Position numbers and translations under genes: made by a program. The notes under the pieces were generated by a model. The model had not been told where the DNA came from. It was given only the letters and a program-made list of their open reading frames with translations, and did no database searches. From an uncultured Muribaculaceae bacterium (GTDB lineage: Bacteria > Bacteroidota > Bacteroidia > Bacteroidales > Muribaculaceae), in NCBI GenBank assembly GCA_910585275.1, contig CAJUCW010000006.1, positions 62,001 to 126,000 of the forward strand: a stretch of DNA of 64,000 bases. The letters run 5' to 3'. This document shows positions 8,649-17,492 of this stretch, one piece after another. Numbering within the stretch: position 1 is the stretch's first letter; each line of letters begins with the position of its first letter.

Positions 8649-9245
8649 ATGAAAAGGGTAACCATAAAAGACATTGCCCGCCATCTGCGTTTATCACCGT
8701 CAACGGTGTCGCGTGCCTTGGCTGATGACAAGAATATACGTCAGGAAACGAAAGAAATAATTTATAAGGCCGCCGATGAGCTGGGCTACAGGCGCAACCG
8801 TCTCGCCGTGAGTTTGCGAAGCGGGAAAACTAATATAGTAGGTGTGATTGTCGATGAGATGACCACTACCTCGTCGTTGCATATTCTTGCCGGGGCGGAG
8901 AAGATGCTTCATACGCATGGAATAAACATGATGGTGGCCAATTCGGAAGGGGATGGACAACGCGAAAAGGCCAATCTTAGGATGATGGAGAGTGCGCAGG
9001 TTGACGGGCTGATTGTGTGTGCCTGCGGCTATGACGAAAACTGTGCCGAATTCATAAAGCTGCGCTCTTCCGGAGTGCCGATGGTGTTCCTTCACAAACC
9101 TCCTTGCGGAATAGTTGCTGCCTCAGTGAGCCATTGTCCCGATTCCGATGACCCTGACTCTTACCTTATGGGTGAAAAGGGGGCGGAGATTCTGATGAAA
9201 ATCATCGAAAATCCTTCCCATCCCCCCGTGAAAATAACCATCTGA
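8649..9245 (+). CDS. LacI-family regulator with internal deletion
   Basis: The N-terminus is a complete LacI DNA-binding region: helix-turn-helix VTIKDIARHLRLSPSTVSRAL (about residues 4-24) and hinge helix NRLAVSLRSGKT. The first half of the periplasmic-binding-like effector domain follows (VDGLIVCA). After residue 155 or so the sequence jumps to GEKGAEILMKIIENP, which in full-length members lies near the C-terminus. The product is 198 residues against about 340 usual, so roughly 140 residues of the effector core are missing without a frameshift. It may bind DNA without responding to a sugar, or be a decaying gene. The start is fixed by the promoter and the motif start MKRVTIKD. Confidence 0.85.
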   Translation: MKRVTIKDIARHLRLSPSTVSRALADDKNIRQETKEIIYKAADELGYRRNRLAVSLRSGKTNIVGVIVDEMTTTSSLHILAGAEKMLHTHGINMMVANSEGDGQREKANLRMMESAQVDGLIVCACGYDENCAEFIKLRSSGVPMVFLHKPPCGIVAASVSHCPDSDDPDSYLMGEKGAEILMKIIENPSHPPVKITI

Positions 9246-9300
9246 CAAACATGTTCCCGTATTGGAATGGCGGAGGTTTATGAAACAATAGTGGAAGGAA

Positions 9301-9331
9301 TTTGAAACTTCGGATTTTTTTGGTAATTTTG
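9301..9331 (+). promoter_or_regulatory. Promoter of the cobalamin riboswitch transcript
   Basis: TTTG at 9301-9304 and TAATTTTG at 9324-9331 have a 19-base spacer. The riboswitch begins some 10-15 bases downstream. Confidence 0.8.
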
Positions 9332-9339
9332 CAACGATT

Positions 9340-9522
9340 CGGTGAGCGGTCCGTGGCATCTGAGGCTCGCGACGCTCTTAAAAGGGAACCGGGTGAGAAT
9401 CCCGGGCAGTCCCGCTGCTGTAAGTTCCAATCAAACCGATGGCCGAAAGAATGGTCACTGGAGTCTGCTATAGGATATTCCGGGAAGGCCGCGCCGTCGG
9501 GGAACAAGCCAGAATACCTGCC
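9340..9522 (+). ncRNA. Cobalamin (B12) riboswitch, apparently without a target gene
   Basis: The conserved aptamer elements occur in order: AAAAGGGAACCGGGTGAGAA near 9380, CAGTCCCGCTGCTGTAAG near 9407-9424, GTCACTGG near 9454, GGGAAGGC near 9482, and the B12 box AAGCCAGAATACCTGCC at 9506-9522. Such elements normally repress a B12 transporter or biosynthesis gene. Here the next gene is thrA, about 400 bases away with its own promoter, and no receptor, btu or cob gene follows. A terminator-like hairpin lies at 9673-9697. Confidence 0.9.
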
Positions 9523-9672
9523 GGGTCGTTATTGTCTGTTCGAAGGCTTGCGAGGACGAGTTGAAGACGAGCTCATGACACGGCATTTCCCGGATATGAT
9601 ATAGAAGCGATTGTGGCGCAGGGATGCGACGGATGGCGATACGGCTCAATTAAATACTATGCTTGATGTCAC

Positions 9673-9709
9673 GGCTTGCCCCGGCGTTCTCCAAGCCTTT
9701 ATTGTTTTT
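9673..9709 (+). terminator. Terminator-like hairpin downstream of the riboswitch
   Basis: GGCTTG (9673-9678) pairs with CAAGCC (9692-9697), followed by TTTATTGTTTTT. It probably ends the riboswitch transcript. Between the riboswitch and the thrA promoter I see no gene; the longest plus-strand reading frame with an ATG there (from 9660) is about 40 codons with no family resemblance. Confidence 0.55.
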
Positions 9710-9811
9710 CCGTTGCTGCGAATTTCTTTTGTTTTTCGCTGTTTTTCCAAACCGACTTGTTTGTCATTGGTCACCATTTGAAGAATATTTTCTTTATATT
9801 CTTGAAAAATG

Positions 9812-9842
9812 TTTGCCATTTAATGGTTTTTTATTAATTTTG
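9812..9842 (+). promoter_or_regulatory. Promoter of the threonine operon
   Basis: TTTG at 9812-9815 and TAATTTTG at 9835-9842 are 19 bases apart. It leaves a leader of about 70 bases before thrA and makes transcription of thrA independent of the upstream riboswitch. Confidence 0.8.
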
Positions 9843-9920
9843 GCGATAATATTCTCAGATTCGTTCACGCTTGGCGTTGGTCGGGCGTGACTTATATTTA
9901 TACTCTATATACCGGTAAAG

Positions 9921-12356
9921 ATGAAAGTGATGAAGTTCGGAGGCTCTTCCGTAGGCACGGTCGAAAGTCTCGCCAATGTAAAGAAGATTGTGGAGGAAAC
10001 TCCCGGACGTAAGGTGGTGGTGGTGTCGGCGCTCGGCGGCATAACCGACCTTCTCATCTCGACCGCAAAGCTTGCCGTGGCAGACGATATCAGCTACCTT
10101 GAATCATATGCCCGGATTGTGGAGCGCCATCTCACGGTTATCAACGGCGTGGTGCCTTCTTCCAGACGGGAAGCCACGGAGTCGGTGGTGAGGATGATGC
10201 TCGATGAGCTTGCCAATATTTATAAAGGGGTGATGTTGCTGCGCGACCTTTCTCCGCGGGCACTCAATATGATAGAAAGCTATGGGGAGAGGCTTTCGAG
10301 CGTGATTGTGGCAAATTGCATAAAAGGGGCCACCCATTTCGATTCACGCAACTTTATACGCACACGAAGGGCTTCGAACGGCACCGACGTGCTTGATTCC
10401 GATTACACGAACCGTCTGATTGAAGAAAATGTCTGCGCCTACGAATGGGACACTGTGGTGATGGGCGGGTTCATATCGTCGGATATCAACGGCGAGGTCA
10501 CAAATCTCGGACGCGGGGGAAGCGACTATACCGCTGCCATTATGGCCGCCGCACTTGATGCGGATATCCTTGAGATATGGACCGATGTGGATGGGTTTAT
10601 GACGGCCGACCCGAGGGTAATCGATGATGCATACGTCATCGACGAACTTACTTTCACCGAGGCGATGGAGCTTTGCAATTTCGGGGCGAAGGTGATTTAT
10701 CCCCCTACGATTTATCCTGTATATCACAAGAACATACCTATTCTTGTCAAAAATACGTTCAACCCGTCGGCTCCCGGCACACGCATCAGCAACCAGGCCC
10801 ACCACGGGGGAAAAGCCATAAAAGGTATTTCTTCAATCAACGACACATGCCTCGTCACTATAACGAGCCTCTGCATGGTGGGTGTGATTGGCGTGAATTC
10901 CCGAATTTTCAATGCCCTGACCGCCCGTGGCGTTAGTGTGTTCCTCGTGTCGCAGGCGGCGAGTGAAAACAACACCACCATAGCAGTGCGCAACGCCGAT
11001 GCCGACCTTGCCGTAGAAACCCTGCGCAATGAATTCGCTTCCGAACTGGCGTCGGGAATGTTTAATGACATTGTGGCGGAGCGAGACCTCGCCACCGTGG
11101 CTGTGGTGGGCGAGAACATGAAGCATACCACCGGGCTCGCCGGAAAACTTTTCAACACCGTCGGCAGGAACGGCGTGAACGTCATTGCCTGCGCGCAGGG
11201 TGCGTCGGAAACCAACATATCGTTCGTAATCGAGAAGAAAAGCCTGCGCAAGGCCCTCAATGTCATCCACGATTCGTTTTTCCTCTCCGAAAGCCAGGTG
11301 CTCAACGTTTTCCTCGTGGGCATAGGCAACGTTGGGAGCAGCCTTCTCAGCCAGATAAGCAAGCAGCAGGAGAAACTGCAGAAGGAGAAGAATCTCCGTC
11401 TCAACGTTGTGGGGATAGCCTCGAGCAAACGTGCCATATTCAGCCGCGACGGAATCGACATCACCCGTTACCGCGAACTCTTGAAGGAGGATGGCATCGA
11501 CGCCTCCCCCGAAGTGATAAAGCAGGAGATTCTGAAAATGAACATATTCAACCCGGTGTTTGTGGACTGCACGGCGTCGGCCGACATCGCAGCCCTTTAT
11601 CAGGACCTTCTCGATCACAACGTCAACGTGGTGGCCGCCAACAAGATTGCCGCTTCGTCAGACTATCTTTCATATCTGCGCCTCAAGGAAACCGCACGCC
11701 GAAAAGATGTGAAATATCTCTTTGAGACAAACGTGGGCGCGGGCCTTCCCATCATCAACACCATCAACTCCCTGATAAATTCGGGCGACAAAATCCTGAA
11801 AATCGAGGCGGTGGTTTCGGGCACCCTCAATTATATATTCAATGTGCTTGCTGCCGACGTGCCTCTCAGCCGCGCCGTGGAGATGGCGAAGGAGGCCGGT
11901 TATTCCGAGCCTGACCCGCGCATCGACCTCTCGGGCAAAGACGTGGTGCGCAAGCTCGTGATTCTCGCCCGCGAGGCTGGTTATCGCGTGGAGCAGGAAG
12001 ACGTTGACAAGCGGCTTTTCATTCCCGAAGAGATGTTTAAGGGTAAGGCTGCCGATTTCATAGACAACCTCAAGAGCCTTGATCCCGAATTCGAGAGACA
12101 TCGCGCCGAAGCCGATGCCAACGGCGAGCATTTCCGTTTCGTGGCGTCGCTCGACAATGGTAAAGTCAGCGTCGGGCTCCGCAGGGTTGACGGTTCGCAT
12201 CCCTTCTATAACCTTGCTGGAAGCAACAACGTGATTTTGCTCACCACCGAACGCTATAAGGAATTCCCGATGGTGATAAAGGGGTATGGCGCGGGAGCGG
12301 AGGTTACGGCCGCCGGCGTCTTCGCCGACATCATCAGCATCGCCAACATCAGATAA
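9921..12356 (+). CDS. thrA: Bifunctional aspartokinase / homoserine dehydrogenase
   Basis: The 811-residue fusion catalyses the first and third steps from aspartate to homoserine. The aspartokinase domain opens with MKVMKFGGSSVGT and continues to about residue 290. Regulatory ACT domains (about 310-460) follow, then the dehydrogenase with its nucleotide-binding VFLVGIGNVGSSLL near residue 465 and the catalytic-domain motif SGTLNYIFN near 635. It is the first gene of a three-gene threonine set, 35 bases ahead of the next. Allosteric inhibition by threonine is typical of the family; specific residues were not checked. Confidence 0.96.
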   Translation: MKVMKFGGSSVGTVESLANVKKIVEETPGRKVVVVSALGGITDLLISTAKLAVADDISYLESYARIVERHLTVINGVVPSSRREATESVVRMMLDELANIYKGVMLLRDLSPRALNMIESYGERLSSVIVANCIKGATHFDSRNFIRTRRASNGTDVLDSDYTNRLIEENVCAYEWDTVVMGGFISSDINGEVTNLGRGGSDYTAAIMAAALDADILEIWTDVDGFMTADPRVIDDAYVIDELTFTEAMELCNFGAKVIYPPTIYPVYHKNIPILVKNTFNPSAPGTRISNQAHHGGKAIKGISSINDTCLVTITSLCMVGVIGVNSRIFNALTARGVSVFLVSQAASENNTTIAVRNADADLAVETLRNEFASELASGMFNDIVAERDLATVAVVGENMKHTTGLAGKLFNTVGRNGVNVIACAQGASETNISFVIEKKSLRKALNVIHDSFFLSESQVLNVFLVGIGNVGSSLLSQISKQQEKLQKEKNLRLNVVGIASSKRAIFSRDGIDITRYRELLKEDGIDASPEVIKQEILKMNIFNPVFVDCTASADIAALYQDLLDHNVNVVAANKIAASSDYLSYLRLKETARRKDVKYLFETNVGAGLPIINTINSLINSGDKILKIEAVVSGTLNYIFNVLAADVPLSRAVEMAKEAGYSEPDPRIDLSGKDVVRKLVILAREAGYRVEQEDVDKRLFIPEEMFKGKAADFIDNLKSLDPEFERHRAEADANGEHFRFVASLDNGKVSVGLRRVDGSHPFYNLAGSNNVILLTTERYKEFPMVIKGYGAGAEVTAAGVFADIISIANIR

Positions 12357-12391
12357 GGGCGGTTCCCAAATGTTTTAATGAATACTGACCG

Positions 12392-13603
12392 ATGAAACAT
12401 ATAATCATACTTGGCGACGGCATGGCGGATGAGCCATGCGACATGCTCGGGGGGCTCACGCCCCTTGAAGCCGCCGACACTCCGGCCCTCGACGCCTTGG
12501 CGAGGGCCGGGCGCAACGGATTGCTTGCCACGGTGCCTGCGGGTTATGCGCCGGGGAGCGAAATAGCCCACCTCTCGCTGCTTGGCTACAGATTGCCGGA
12601 AGTGTTCGAAGGGAGAGGTGTGCTCGAAGCCGCGAGCATGGGCATCGACATCGCCCCCGACGAGATGGCTATGCGCTGCAACCTTATATGCATAGCCCCT
12701 GACGGAACCATAAAGAACCATTCCGCAGGGCACATATCGAGTGCGGAAGCTTCCGAACTCATCGACTTTCTCAACCGGGAGATGGGCGACGGGAGGGCCA
12801 CCTTCCATCCGGGCGTGAGCTACCGCCATCTTCTCAAAGTCAGGAACGGCGACAAACGGATTGACTGCACGCCTCCACACGATGTGCCGGGCCATCGAGC
12901 CGCCGATGAGATGGTGCGTCCGCAGGTGGCGGAGGCTTCTGAGACGGCAGACTATATCAATTCTCTCATATTACGCTCGCAGGAGTTGCTCGCCTCGCAT
13001 CCCGTCAATCTGAAAAGGATAGCGGAAGGTAAGGACCCCGCCAACAGCATCTGGCCCTGGAGCCCGGGCTACAAGCCGGCCATGAAGACCATGGGCGAAC
13101 TTTTCGGTATAAAAGACGGCTATGTAATCTCGGCGGTTGACCTTATCATGGGTATCGGCGTGTATGCCGGACTGAAACCGATAACGGTGGAAGGCGCCAC
13201 CGGCCTTTACGACACCAACTACGAAGGGAAGTTGCAGGCTGCCCTCGACGCTCTCCGTGACGGTGCCGATTTCGTGTTCCTTCACATCGAGGCGAGCGAC
13301 GAAGCCGGCCACGAAGGAGATGTGATGCTGAAGAAACTCACCGTGGAGAACCTCGACCACAGGATTGTGGCCCCTCTTATGGAGGCGTTGAAAGATTTCG
13401 ACGAGGAAGTGGGTGTGGCGGTGCTCCCTGACCATCCCACGCCGTGCAGCATCCGAACACATACTTCCTCTCCGGTGCCGTTCATAATCTGTCGGAGCGA
13501 CGTGGAGCCCGATGGCGTCACGGCCTATTCCGAACGCGCCGCCCTCGAAGGTGGCTACGGACTTCTCCGCGACGACGAGTTTATCCGCGAATTCCTGAAA
13601 TAA
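12392..13603 (+). CDS. Phosphoglycerate-mutase-like protein, proposed homoserine kinase
   Basis: This 403-residue alkaline-phosphatase-superfamily protein resembles cofactor-independent phosphoglycerate mutase of the ApgM type. Metal and catalytic positions are in place: D9 in GDGMAD, S56 in GSEIAHLSLLGY, the histidine of DEAGHEGD and the DHPTPC motif near residue 348. The subgroup encoded beside threonine genes in genomes without thrB has been proposed to be the missing homoserine kinase. The order thrA, this gene, thrC with short gaps and no thrB in view supports that role over glycolysis. The function is context-based. Confidence 0.8.
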   Translation: MKHIIILGDGMADEPCDMLGGLTPLEAADTPALDALARAGRNGLLATVPAGYAPGSEIAHLSLLGYRLPEVFEGRGVLEAASMGIDIAPDEMAMRCNLICIAPDGTIKNHSAGHISSAEASELIDFLNREMGDGRATFHPGVSYRHLLKVRNGDKRIDCTPPHDVPGHRAADEMVRPQVAEASETADYINSLILRSQELLASHPVNLKRIAEGKDPANSIWPWSPGYKPAMKTMGELFGIKDGYVISAVDLIMGIGVYAGLKPITVEGATGLYDTNYEGKLQAALDALRDGADFVFLHIEASDEAGHEGDVMLKKLTVENLDHRIVAPLMEALKDFDEEVGVAVLPDHPTPCSIRTHTSSPVPFIICRSDVEPDGVTAYSERAALEGGYGLLRDDEFIREFLK

Positions 13604-13629
13604 TAAGTTGATAGGTTACTTCTGTAATT

Positions 13630-13709
13630 GGTTTAAAGTTTAAGGTTTAGATATTACCGAATCTATTTGCACGATGCTTAACTATTATCTAAACTTTAAA
13701 CATTAAACC
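13630..13709. repeat. 24-base inverted repeat before thrC
   Basis: Arms 13630-13653 and 13686-13709 match at about 21 of 24 positions around a 32-base loop. They consist of AAACTTTAAAC-like words also seen just before cysK (about 56900-56940). It sits inside the operon between the proposed kinase and thrC. Confidence 0.6.
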
Positions 13710-13763
13710 TTAAACACTCCCCTCAACCTTAAACAATAAACCCTTACGCTTAAATCAACGAAA

Positions 13764-15071
13764 ATGAAATATAGAAGCACTGCGGGCAAGAGTCCAGACG
13801 TATCGCTCGAAGAAGCTGTGGTGAAAGGTCTTGCCCCTGACCGCGGCCTGTATATGCCGGAGCGCATTCCGGCGATGCCGGAAGAGTTTTTCGACCGCCT
13901 TCCCGGGATGACCCTCGGTGAGATGGCCTCGGAAGTGGCGCTCGCCCTTTTCGGCGAAGACATAGACCCCGAGCGTCTCAAAGCCATAACGGAAGAGACC
14001 CTCAATTTCCCCGTACCTCTCGTGAAGGTGGCTGACGGGCGTTATTCGCTCGAATTGTTCCATGGCCCCACGCTCGCGTTCAAGGATGTCGGCGCACGTT
14101 TCATGGCGCGCCTGCTCGGTTATTTCAACCGCGACAACCGCGACCGTATGGTCAACGTGCTTGTTGCCACTTCCGGCGACACCGGAAGCGCCGTGGCCAA
14201 CGGCTTCCTTGGTGTGGAAGGGGTGAGGGTATTCGTGCTTTATCCCAAAGGGAAAGTGAGCCGCATACAGGAGTCGCAGTTCACCACCCTCGGACGCAAC
14301 ATAGAAGCGTTGGAAATCGACGGCACTTTCGACGACTGCCAGGCCCTCGTGAAGCAGGCGTTTCTTGACAGGGAACTCAACGACGCCATGATGCTCACTT
14401 CCGCCAACTCTATCAACGTGGCGCGTTTCCTTCCCCAGATGTTCTATTATTTCCATGCCTGGGCGCAGTTGGCTGCTACGGGTGCCGATATGTCGCAGGT
14501 GGTGGTGTGCGTGCCGAGCGGCAATTTCGGCAACATCACGGCGGGGCTTATAGCAAAACGCATGGGACTGCCTGTAAAGAGGTTCATAGCCGCCAATAAT
14601 GCCAACGACATCTTCTACGAGTATCTGAAGACGGGTGAATACCGTCCGCGTCATTCCGTGCAGACCATAGCCAACGCCATGGACGTTGGCGACCCGAGCA
14701 ACTTCGCCCGTGTGCTCGACCTTTACGGCAACAGCCACGACGCGATATGCGGCGAAATCAGCGGTTGCACCTACGCCGACAAGGAGATTGCCATGACCGT
14801 GAAAGACACCCTTGATGCCGACGGTTATCAGCTTGACCCGCACGGGGCGGTGGCATACAGGGCGTTGTCGGAGATGCTTGCCCCGGGAGAAACCGGCATA
14901 TTCCTGGAGACCGCCCATCCCGCCAAGTTCAAGGAGACGGTAGAGGGGATTACCGGCAGAACGGTGGAGGTGCCCGAGAGGCTTGCCGCATTCATGCGCG
15001 GCGAGAAGAAGGTGACTCCGCTCGACGCCGACTTCGCGGCATTCAAGAGTTTCCTCCTCAGCAAAGCGTAA
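13764..15071 (+). CDS. thrC: Threonine synthase
   Basis: ThrC converts O-phosphohomoserine to threonine. The 435-residue protein starts with MKYRSTAG, a typical N-terminus. The pyridoxal-phosphate lysine is K107 in GPTLAFKDVGARF, and the cofactor phosphate loop is VPSGNFGNITAG. It closes the threonine cluster, about 160 bases after the proposed homoserine kinase; the gap carries a long inverted repeat that could modulate its expression. Confidence 0.96.
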   Translation: MKYRSTAGKSPDVSLEEAVVKGLAPDRGLYMPERIPAMPEEFFDRLPGMTLGEMASEVALALFGEDIDPERLKAITEETLNFPVPLVKVADGRYSLELFHGPTLAFKDVGARFMARLLGYFNRDNRDRMVNVLVATSGDTGSAVANGFLGVEGVRVFVLYPKGKVSRIQESQFTTLGRNIEALEIDGTFDDCQALVKQAFLDRELNDAMMLTSANSINVARFLPQMFYYFHAWAQLAATGADMSQVVVCVPSGNFGNITAGLIAKRMGLPVKRFIAANNANDIFYEYLKTGEYRPRHSVQTIANAMDVGDPSNFARVLDLYGNSHDAICGEISGCTYADKEIAMTVKDTLDADGYQLDPHGAVAYRALSEMLAPGETGIFLETAHPAKFKETVEGITGRTVEVPERLAAFMRGEKKVTPLDADFAAFKSFLLSKA

Positions 15072-15110
15072 GCTCCGCGAAGGAGTTTCAAATCTTGAAA
15101 AATGTGGGGA

Positions 15111-15127
15111 ACATGCCTCCGGCATGT
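15111..15127. repeat. REP-like palindrome, copy 1
   Basis: ACATGCCTCCGGCATGT, a perfect seven-base-arm hairpin with a three-base loop, 40 bases after thrC. It belongs to the dispersed family listed at 17972, 20896, 20940, 20994, 39208, 42692, 42754, 55660 and 55704. Confidence 0.8.
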
Positions 15128-15151
15128 TTGAACGTCACATCTATATAATTA

Positions 15152-15460
15152 CTCCTGTTTCTTCTGTACTCCTGTCGTTTTATTGACAGGAGCACAGGAG
15201 ATACAGGAGATTTTATATTGATTGCACGCTGAGCCGCCGAGTTCGCGGAGTGTCTTAAAGACCAGAGGCCCATAGCTCCATAGTTTATTTATGGTTCTAT
15301 GGGTCTCTGGTCTAAAATTAAATTATGGTCTGAATAGGAGACACAGGCACGTTACCTTCTCCTGTATCTCCTGTACTCCTGTCGATAAAAAAGACAGTAG
15401 CACAGAAGAAACAGGAGATTTTTTTATCTCACGCTGGAGCCGCCGAGTTCGCGGAGTTTT
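15152..15460. repeat. Pair of palindromic repeat blocks with an inner hairpin
   Basis: Block A (15152-15210) and block B (15358-15418) are each imperfect palindromes built on CTCCTGT/ACAGGAG, and A closely matches the reverse complement of B. Each is followed by a direct copy of GCCGCCGAGTTCGCGGAG (15231-15250 and 15438-15456). Between them, 15259-15311 forms a long hairpin from GACCAGAGGCCCATAG to CTATGGGTCTCTGGTC. No reading frame of significance lies in 15072-15518. Confidence 0.7.
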
Positions 15461-15495
15461 TCGGATTATTTTTCTGATTGTTTTGGTTGTGGCAG

Positions 15496-15526
15496 TGTGT
15501 TCGTCTTGAAAAATATTGTAATTTTG
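15496..15526 (+). promoter_or_regulatory. Promoter of the TPR/HTH membrane protein gene
   Basis: TAATTTTG at 15519-15526 with TGTG at 15496-15499, a 19-base spacer. A second TAATTTTG occurs at 15559-15566. Both precede the chosen start at 15588. Confidence 0.6.
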
Positions 15527-15587
15527 CAATATATTTAAGGAATTGCCTTCCCCGCTGATAATTTTGGGAATTTTTAATAAAATTGAG

Positions 15588-17243
15588 ATGAATTCGAAAG
15601 TATCATACGCCATATTTTTGATTTGCCTATTGTTGGTCACTTCTTGCCGCGACAACGGTAACAACGACATTGCGCACTCTCTCGACGCGGTAGAATCTCT
15701 GATGGACTCCAATCCGGATTCCGCATATAAATTGTTGTGTGGATATGATAAAAGCAGGTTAAAGACCGACCGTGACTCGGCTTTGTTCCGATTGTTGTGG
15801 GCTGAAGGAAGATACAAGACTTTCCATGACGATACTGTAGAGAATGAGATGGATAGGTGCGTACACTTTTTTCAGAATTCGGGGGAAAGTCGGAATCTTA
15901 TGCGTGCTCTTTTTTATCAAGGTAAAATCCGTCAGAACTTGAGGATGCAGGGGGCTGCTATGGTCTCGTTTCTTGAAAGCCAAGGGAATGTGGATTCGGC
16001 AGATTTGCTCTATCGAGGAAAATTGCATACGGCGTTGGGAGAATTGTCTGGAGAGATGGGAGATTGGCCTCGTCAAGAGGAAGAATCGAGAAAGGCATTT
16101 GAATGTTACAAGGAGCTGGATTCCCTTGTTTTTATAGAAGATGCAAAACTATGGTATGCATCATCTTTGACACAAAACAATAAGGTTGACCAAGGTATAA
16201 AATTATTGAAAGATTTATTTGTGATGTCTGAAGAAAGGAACGATAGCGATTTATACCGTAAATCAGCATGTCATCTTGGGAATGCTTATCTATGGAAAAA
16301 AGATTATAGTAATAGTAAGAAATACTTTAGCCTTCTGTATAATAGTCGGTGGGCTAATGATATGGAATTGAGAGATAAGGAACTTCTTCTTTTTGCAATG
16401 ATTCAAGACAATGCTCCTAATGATTCAATAGAAGCATTGGCATGGAATATTGCAGACAATGGAGGTGTTGTACCGTTTGAGTATTATCAAAGAATCGGGG
16501 ATTATAGAAATGCATTCAATTCGTTGCTTAATGATTATTATGAATTGGATGCCAAATATGGTAGAATTACTAAAGGCGATGCCAATTTCATAGTAAGTAA
16601 TTATCAGAAAGGGAAGATTGAAACTACTAAAAAAGAACTGACCCTTACAAAAGAAAGGAACTTATGGATTATGGTTGCTGCCGGGCTGCTCGTGGTTATA
16701 GTTGTTTTGGTATCCATTTATCTCTTGAATAAAAAATCTAATAGAATCAACGAGTTGTTGGCTTTGGTGGCTCTTCTCTCAAAGAATGCGGAAAGTGCCG
16801 AAAAGAAAGATCAAGCAGATGATACGGGGGCATCGTTTAAGGTTTTAAAGAAGATTTTTAATTCCCTCGATGCATTGTATTCGGAATATTATAAGGTTAG
16901 CGACGGCGATAAATGTCGTAAGGGACTTCTGTCCAGAATGGGAGCGGAGGTTGAAAAGCTTCGGAGCGATGATGAGATGTTAAAGGGATTTGAGTCGGAA
17001 ATAAATAAAGAGTCAGACGGTCTGTTGGAATCGGTTTATAATGGATTTGCCAGACGCCTTAATGCCGATCAGCGGAGAATGGTGGTGTTCTTATATCTGA
17101 ATATGTCTGTCGATGCAATATGCCTGTTGCTTGATGTTAATGTAGCCGCCATGTATAACAGAAAAACAAGGTTGATAAAAAGAATTTCGGAATCGACATC
17201 TCCTCGAAAAGAAGAATTGCTTGCAGGGATTTCCGGACACTGA
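15588..17243 (+). CDS. TPR-containing membrane protein with C-terminal HTH-like region
   Basis: With the ATG at 15588 (frame open from 15543, but that part overlaps promoter elements) the protein has 551 residues. It begins with a lipoprotein-type signal ending LLVTSC. Residues 20-350 are helical repeats resembling TPRs (SAYKLLCGYDKSRL, YWKKDYSNSKKYFSLLYN). A membrane helix near 365-385 (LWIMVAAGLLVVIVVLVSIYL) is followed by a cytoplasmic part whose end, MSVDAICLLLDVNVAAMYNRKTRLIKRI, looks like a helix-turn-helix. Similar Bacteroidetes proteins sit beside C10 protease or DUF3244 genes and may act as membrane-bound regulators. The function is inferred. The gene is more AT-rich than its housekeeping neighbours. 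Confidence 0.7.
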   Translation: MNSKVSYAIFLICLLLVTSCRDNGNNDIAHSLDAVESLMDSNPDSAYKLLCGYDKSRLKTDRDSALFRLLWAEGRYKTFHDDTVENEMDRCVHFFQNSGESRNLMRALFYQGKIRQNLRMQGAAMVSFLESQGNVDSADLLYRGKLHTALGELSGEMGDWPRQEEESRKAFECYKELDSLVFIEDAKLWYASSLTQNNKVDQGIKLLKDLFVMSEERNDSDLYRKSACHLGNAYLWKKDYSNSKKYFSLLYNSRWANDMELRDKELLLFAMIQDNAPNDSIEALAWNIADNGGVVPFEYYQRIGDYRNAFNSLLNDYYELDAKYGRITKGDANFIVSNYQKGKIETTKKELTLTKERNLWIMVAAGLLVVIVVLVSIYLLNKKSNRINELLALVALLSKNAESAEKKDQADDTGASFKVLKKIFNSLDALYSEYYKVSDGDKCRKGLLSRMGAEVEKLRSDDEMLKGFESEINKESDGLLESVYNGFARRLNADQRRMVVFLYLNMSVDAICLLLDVNVAAMYNRKTRLIKRISESTSPRKEELLAGISGH

Positions 17244-17420
17244 TTTCCGAAAGGGTGTCGGTTTATTGTCCTCCGGTCTAAAAATCGGGTGTTTTGTCTA
17301 AATAGAGGGAATTGGGACAGGAAAATTTTATATCGTTTTAGCTGTTTTTTCGGGTTTTATTGACTTGTAATTTATCCTAACTGTCGAGAAGTCAATGATA
17401 AATATGCGATAGGTCCGGAA

Positions 17421-17452
17421 TTTGGAGGGTCGAAATGGTTGCCTTACCTTTG
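17421..17452 (+). promoter_or_regulatory. Promoter of the DUF3244-like gene
   Basis: TTTG at 17421-17424 and TACCTTTG at 17445-17452 have a 20-base spacer. Because the element overlaps the 5' end of the open frame, it argues for translation starting at 17493. Upstream, ATTGACTT (17359-17366) and AAGTCAAT (17389-17396) form an inverted repeat that could be an operator. Confidence 0.75.
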
Positions 17453-17492
17453 CATCGTAAAACAATCCAACATCTCTAATACACCTAATGGT

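Noticed and set aside
9302..9604. 100-codon plus-strand frame over the riboswitch
   Set aside because: It is the translation of the conserved riboswitch RNA; the structured RNA explains the sequence.
9660..9782. 40-codon frame after the riboswitch as its target gene
   Set aside because: No signal peptide or B12-related motif, and it spans a terminator-like hairpin.
15152..15460. Possible CRISPR-like array
   Set aside because: Only two palindromic blocks with unequal spacing and no cas genes.
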